NCBI GenBank assembly: GCA_021647745.1
Contig: JAKIUB010000039.1
Span: forward strand, 1-18,354
DNA from: Paracoccaceae bacterium
GTDB lineage: Bacteria; Pseudomonadota; Alphaproteobacteria; Rhodobacterales; Rhodobacteraceae
DNA: 18,354 nt
Direction: 5' to 3'
Shown here: positions 15,192 through 18,354 of the stretch, in pieces
Numbering within the stretch: the first letter of the stretch is position 1
How the letters are laid out: every line of letters starts with the position of its first letter
Program-made: the position numbers and the translations under genes
Notes under the pieces: generated by a model
Told to the model about the DNA's origin: nothing
Databases searched by the model: none
The model's input: only the letters and a program-made list of their open reading frames with translations

Positions 15192-16498
15192 GCCCCCTTC
15201 TGCTTACCGCGCTTGTCGCGCAAGCGGGCAAAATAGTCGAGCCGTTTTTTCAGCTCGCGCTCATGGCCGCGCTCTACCGGCAGATAATAGATGCCGCGCT
15301 TCATGGTTTCCGGAAAATAGTTCTGGCCGGAAAAGCCGTCTTCTGCATCATGGTCATACTGATAGCCAGCACCGTAGCCTTGCTCTTTCATCATCGATGT
15401 CGGCGCATTGAGGATATGCTTTGGTGGCGGCTCGGAGCCGGTTCGTTTTGCGTCGTTCATGGCGTTTTTATAGGCGGCATAGGCAGCGTTGGATTTGGGG
15501 GCAAGCGCCAGATACATCACCGCCTGCGCCAGCGCCAACTCACCCTCGGGGGACCCTAAACGCTCATAGGTGGCCCAAGCGTCAAGGCATTGGCGCTGGG
15601 CTTCAGGGTCAGCCAGCCCGATATCCTCGATCGCCATGCGGGTGATGCGCCGCGCGAGGTAGCGCGGATCTTCGCCCCCTGTCAGCATCCGCGCAAGCCA
15701 GTAAAGCGCCGCGTCGGGGTCGCTGCCCCGCACGGATTTATGCAAGGCGGAAATCAGGTTATAATGCGCCTCGCCGGATTTATCATATTGCGCTGCCCGC
15801 CGGTTGAGTCGTTTTGAAAGGGTGGCACGGTCAGCCTTGCCCTGCCAGCCAAACACCTGCTCAAGCATGTTGAGCAGCGCACGCCCATCGCCATCGGCCA
15901 TCTCCAAGAGCGCATCGCGGGCATCGGCCTCCAGCGGCAGCTTTTTGCCAAGTTCTTTTTCCGCTCGCTGGACCAACAGCTCCAGATGGGCCGGAGTGAG
16001 GCGATTTAGCACCAGAACCTGTGCCCGGCTCAGCAGGGCCGAGTTCAGCTCGAAGCTCGGGTTTTCGGTGGTGGCCCCGACCAGCGTTATGGTGCCATCT
16101 TCCATATGAGGTAAAAAACCGTCTTGCTGGGCTTTGTTGAAACGGTGGATCTCGTCAACAAACAGCAGCGTGCCCTTGCCGTTTTGGCGGCGCAGCTTGG
16201 CCGACTCAAACACTTTTCGCAAATCGGGCATGCCGGTAAAAATAGCGCTGATCTGCACAAATGCCAGCTCGGTTTCATCGGCCAGCAACCGCGCGATGGT
16301 GGTTTTGCCCACGCCGGGCGGCCCCCAGAAAACCAGCGATGTCAGATTGTCATGAAGCAGCATCTGGCCAAGCGGCCCATCTGCGCCGAGCATGTGACCC
16401 TGTCCGATCACCTCGGCCAAAGCTTTTGGCCGCAGGCGGTCAGCCAAGGGGCGTGGGGCATTTTCAGCCTGGGTAGAGGTATCAAACAAATCCGGCAT
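15188..16498 (-). CDS. rarA: Replication-associated recombination protein RarA (MgsA)
   Basis: An AAA+ ATPase of the RarA/MgsA/WRNIP1 family that acts at stalled replication forks, as a tetramer related to clamp-loader subunits. At 436 aa the length is typical. The AAA+ core has Walker A GPPGVGKT (59-66), Walker B LLFVDEIH (111-118) and sensor-1 GATTENPSF (141-149) followed by ALLSRAQVL. The C-terminal part includes SALHKSVRGSDPDAALYWLARMLTGGEDP and the family-specific MGS region with KNGM-like NPDAP equivalents (ALAPKSNAAY, PTSMMKEQGYGAGYQYDHD). The start is 9 nt after the stop of the APC-like gene. It overlaps crcB by 4 nt, so it probably leads the crcB-rluA-HAD-atp12 series together with or without the APC-like gene. 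Confidence 0.95.
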   Translation of the reverse strand: MPDLFDTSTQAENAPRPLADRLRPKALAEVIGQGHMLGADGPLGQMLLHDNLTSLVFWGPPGVGKTTIARLLADETELAFVQISAIFTGMPDLRKVFESAKLRRQNGKGTLLFVDEIHRFNKAQQDGFLPHMEDGTITLVGATTENPSFELNSALLSRAQVLVLNRLTPAHLELLVQRAEKELGKKLPLEADARDALLEMADGDGRALLNMLEQVFGWQGKADRATLSKRLNRRAAQYDKSGEAHYNLISALHKSVRGSDPDAALYWLARMLTGGEDPRYLARRITRMAIEDIGLADPEAQRQCLDAWATYERLGSPEGELALAQAVMYLALAPKSNAAYAAYKNAMNDAKRTGSEPPPKHILNAPTSMMKEQGYGAGYQYDHDAEDGFSGQNYFPETMKRGIYYLPVERGHERELKKRLDYFARLRDKRGKQKGA

Positions 16499-16507
16499 GG
16501 CTATAAT

Positions 16508-17710
16508 CTATTCCGCCGGCAGGGCAAAAACAACTACCAACGCCAGCAGGGCCGCCAAGGCCAGCGCAAACACCATTTGCCGGAAATGGCCGTTTTTTCG
16601 CGCCACCATCGCGGTAATAATCGCCTGCGTCATATAATAAAACGCAAATGTGCGCGAGGCGATGCTGATCACCTGAAAAATATCAAAGGCCCAAATCAGC
16701 ACGATAGAAGCCACAACCAGCACCGGATAGGCATGGCGCTCAATGATCCGCCCCCGGCTTTCCTCCACCACCAGCCCACCGGCGCCTACGGTATCGGCAA
16801 TGCCCGCCGAAAGCTGGCTCATCAACGCGGCCAGCACCAGCAAATAGGGCAAAACCGGCGCAACATACGCAGTAATATCAATAATTGCGGTTTCATCGGG
16901 CTTGCCACCAGGCAAATATACAAGCACCGGCACCACCAGCGCTACAAAAGCAAGATAGATCAGCGCGCTGGAAATTTGCGCCCAATTCATGGTTTTCCGG
17001 CGCATGTCGGCGGAGTAGCTTCGGCCCAGATAACGCGAGGTCTCAAACCCCTGCACCACCAGAAGCATGCCGCCCAGCATCCGCATCCGGGTCCACATAT
17101 CGACATCATCCGCCACCAGTTCCGCCCGCCAGACACCGGTGCCAAAATTATGCCAGAGCAACCCCGCCAGCAGGGCCGCAATAATCGCCAGCTTGATCGA
17201 AACCGAGATCGTCTCGACCATTTCCAGCCCGCGCAACCCGCGCCTGAAACCTATAATCGCGATCAGAGCCAGAATGCCCGTTGCCAGTATATTTTCATAA
17301 AATGCGTTGTTTATCGGGGTAAGCGATAAAGCAAATGACGCCAGCAGCCGGATATAGAACGCCACCGAAATCACATAGGCCACGCTCAGCGAGGCGCTGG
17401 CAACCCGGCTCGAAAAGACAAGTCCGCGCGGGCCGCCCCCGCTCTCCAGCGGCTCGGCATAGTGGATATTATAGCGGATAACGTGGCCCACCGCGTAAGC
17501 AAGCAAAATAATTCCGAGCATCGCGGCCAGAGCATATGAGCCGGCAACCGCAGCCAGCAGCGGCGCGATCACCAAAAAACCGCTGCCAATGATAGAGGCC
17601 AGCGGCGTAACGGTCGCGCCCCACCAGATATTATTGCGCACGCCCGGCAGCATAGACACGCCTGCAAGGCTCGCCGCGATCAGCACCAGAATAATATCAA
17701 ATAGGCCCAC
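16508..17710 (-). CDS. Multi-pass membrane protein, APC-superfamily-like
   Basis: A strongly hydrophobic protein of about 400 aa with roughly 11-12 predicted membrane helices. I do not recognise a named family. Several features resemble amino-acid/polyamine/cation (APC) permeases: an early GSGFLVIAPLLAAVAG stretch, FRRGLRGLEMVETISVSIKL, GFETSRYLGRSY, and a C-terminal SRTFAFYYMTQA segment. Together they suggest a LeuT-fold transporter, but the substrate cannot be inferred. ATG 17755 would put the start across the rplQ terminator hairpin (17731-17748), so the GTG at 17710, with GGGGG a few bases upstream, is the better start and leads straight into the first helix. The stop is 9 nt before rarA, so the two are likely co-transcribed. 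A solute permease role is inference. Confidence 0.65.
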   Translation of the reverse strand: MGLFDIILVLIAASLAGVSMLPGVRNNIWWGATVTPLASIIGSGFLVIAPLLAAVAGSYALAAMLGIILLAYAVGHVIRYNIHYAEPLESGGGPRGLVFSSRVASASLSVAYVISVAFYIRLLASFALSLTPINNAFYENILATGILALIAIIGFRRGLRGLEMVETISVSIKLAIIAALLAGLLWHNFGTGVWRAELVADDVDMWTRMRMLGGMLLVVQGFETSRYLGRSYSADMRRKTMNWAQISSALIYLAFVALVVPVLVYLPGGKPDETAIIDITAYVAPVLPYLLVLAALMSQLSAGIADTVGAGGLVVEESRGRIIERHAYPVLVVASIVLIWAFDIFQVISIASRTFAFYYMTQAIITAMVARKNGHFRQMVFALALAALLALVVVFALPAE

Positions 17711-17725
17711 AACGCCCCCAAATAC

Positions 17726-17748
17726 AAAAACCCCGGCACAGGCCGGGG
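17726..17748 (-). terminator. Rho-independent terminator after rplQ
   Basis: On the minus strand, CCCCGGC (17748-17742 as GCCGGGG complement) pairs perfectly with GCCGGGG over a 4-nt loop (7-bp stem) and is followed by five T (17730-17726). It lies about 40 nt beyond the rplQ stop and probably ends the ribosomal protein/rpoA operon. The GTG start of the membrane protein comes only 16 nt after the T-run, so that gene needs read-through or a promoter overlapping this site. Confidence 0.88.
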
Positions 17749-17788
17749 CTTTCAAAAACTTGATGAAGGAAAACCCTCACCCCCGAGA

Positions 17789-18211
17789 TCAATCTTCGGC
17801 GCTGGCTTCCTCAAGCGCAACCCGCTCTTTGTCGCCTTTGCCTTTGGCATCGACATCGCGGTCAACCAGCTCGATAATGGCCATTGGCGCCATGTCGCCA
17901 TAGCGGAAGCCGGCGCGCAAAACACGGGCATAACCGCCGGTGCGGTCCTTGTAGCGCGGGCCGAGGATATCAAACAATTTCTTCACCGCAGCCTCTTGGC
18001 GCATTTTGCTTTGGGCGTTGCGACGATCATGCAACCCACCTTTTTTCGCCAGCGTAATCAGCTTGTCGATGATGCGTTTCATCTCTTTGGCTTTTGGCAG
18101 CGTGGTTTTGATCTGTTCGTGCTCAACCAGTGAGCAAGCCATATTGGCAAACATCGCTTTGCGGTGCTCGTGGGTGCGGTTTAACTTACGGTATCCGTTT
18201 CCGTGGCGCAT
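17789..18211 (-). CDS. rplQ: 50S ribosomal protein L17
   Basis: L17 is a structural protein of the large ribosomal subunit. The 140-aa sequence starts with the conserved MRHGNGYRKLNRTHEHRKAM and continues with MACSLVEHEQIKTTLPKAKE, then the GPRYKDRTGGYARVLRAGFR block (about 85-104) that is diagnostic for L17. The C-terminal tail after about residue 118 is charged and lineage-specific. GAAGGA lies about 8 nt before the ATG. In most bacteria rpoA lies directly upstream; here it would be just beyond the right edge. A strong terminator follows. Confidence 0.97.
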   Translation of the reverse strand: MRHGNGYRKLNRTHEHRKAMFANMACSLVEHEQIKTTLPKAKEMKRIIDKLITLAKKGGLHDRRNAQSKMRQEAAVKKLFDILGPRYKDRTGGYARVLRAGFRYGDMAPMAIIELVDRDVDAKGKGDKERVALEEASAED

Positions 18212-18297
18212 TTTCTTAGTCCTTCAACAGGTTTATACTTTGTCTGGCAGCCCATGCGGGTGGTCTGCTCTCCTTGGGGCGTGATTGCCCATGTTTT

Positions 18298-18337
18298 CCC
18301 CGGCATTCCGGGCATTTGGCGGGGCTTGCACCCCGCC
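18298..18337. repeat. Two hairpins upstream of rplQ
   Basis: GGCGGGG (18318-18324) pairs with CCCCGCC (18331-18337), and CCCGG (18299-18303) pairs with CCGGG (18308-18312). Neither has a T-run on the minus strand, so they look like mRNA structures between the presumed rpoA and rplQ, perhaps for processing or for attenuation, rather than a classic terminator. Confidence 0.5.
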
Positions 18338-18354
18338 TATATTTCTAGAAGTGG

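Noticed and set aside
16124..17329. 401-codon plus-strand open frame opposite rarA and the APC-like gene
   Set aside because: It is antisense to two genes with strong family or membrane-protein features, and its His/Gln/Arg-rich translation is typical of a reverse-strand shadow.

Overview
The window looks like a chromosomal segment of an alphaproteobacterium, most likely of the order Rhodobacterales. This is inferred from the gene set: a bztABCD/aapJQMP-type amino-acid ABC transporter, an ATP12-family F1-ATPase assembly chaperone, a DUF1674/SDHAF4-like protein, a heparinase II/III-like gene between rsmB and purH, and an rplQ-rarA-crcB-rluA type block. Coding DNA is mostly GC-rich, with good Shine-Dalgarno (SD) sequences before many starts.

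Layout: (1) 2-439, the 3' end of hypF (hydrogenase maturation), cut by the window edge. (2) 440-2396, a visibly AT-richer stretch holding an AraC-type regulator (823-1572) and a VOC/glyoxalase-fold protein (1646-2026) on the plus strand. It is flanked by non-coding DNA with a perfect 15-bp inverted repeat (2029-2043/2093-2107), two more hairpins and a short ORF remnant; it reads as a small accessory insertion. (3) A divergent pair, the SDHAF4-like gene (minus) and rsmB (plus), the latter followed by the heparinase-like gene and purH in one plus-strand series. A strong two-sided terminator (7316-7340) closes it. (4) A minus-strand transporter operon, transcribed bztA-bztB-bztC-bztD (11851 down to 7392), with a terminator-like hairpin between bztA and bztB. 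(5) A 539-nt gap without a convincing gene. (6) A tightly packed minus-strand series: APC-like membrane protein, rarA, crcB, rluA-family gene, HAD phosphatase, atp12. Most junctions overlap by 4 nt or are nearly touching. It ends at a probable terminator (12311-12343). (7) rplQ with its own terminator, then the rpoA-rplQ type leader region at the right edge.

Most of the window is conserved housekeeping DNA: rRNA and ribosome modification, purine synthesis, ribosomal protein, replication-fork repair, fluoride export, ATP synthase and succinate dehydrogenase assembly, and amino-acid uptake. I found no CRISPR array, tRNA, rRNA, phage or intact transposase gene, and no clear new defence or biosynthetic system. 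The spots most worth a second look are the AT-rich AraC/VOC island with its inverted repeats, the shortened second helix-turn-helix of the AraC-type protein, and the unassigned APC-like membrane protein beside rarA.
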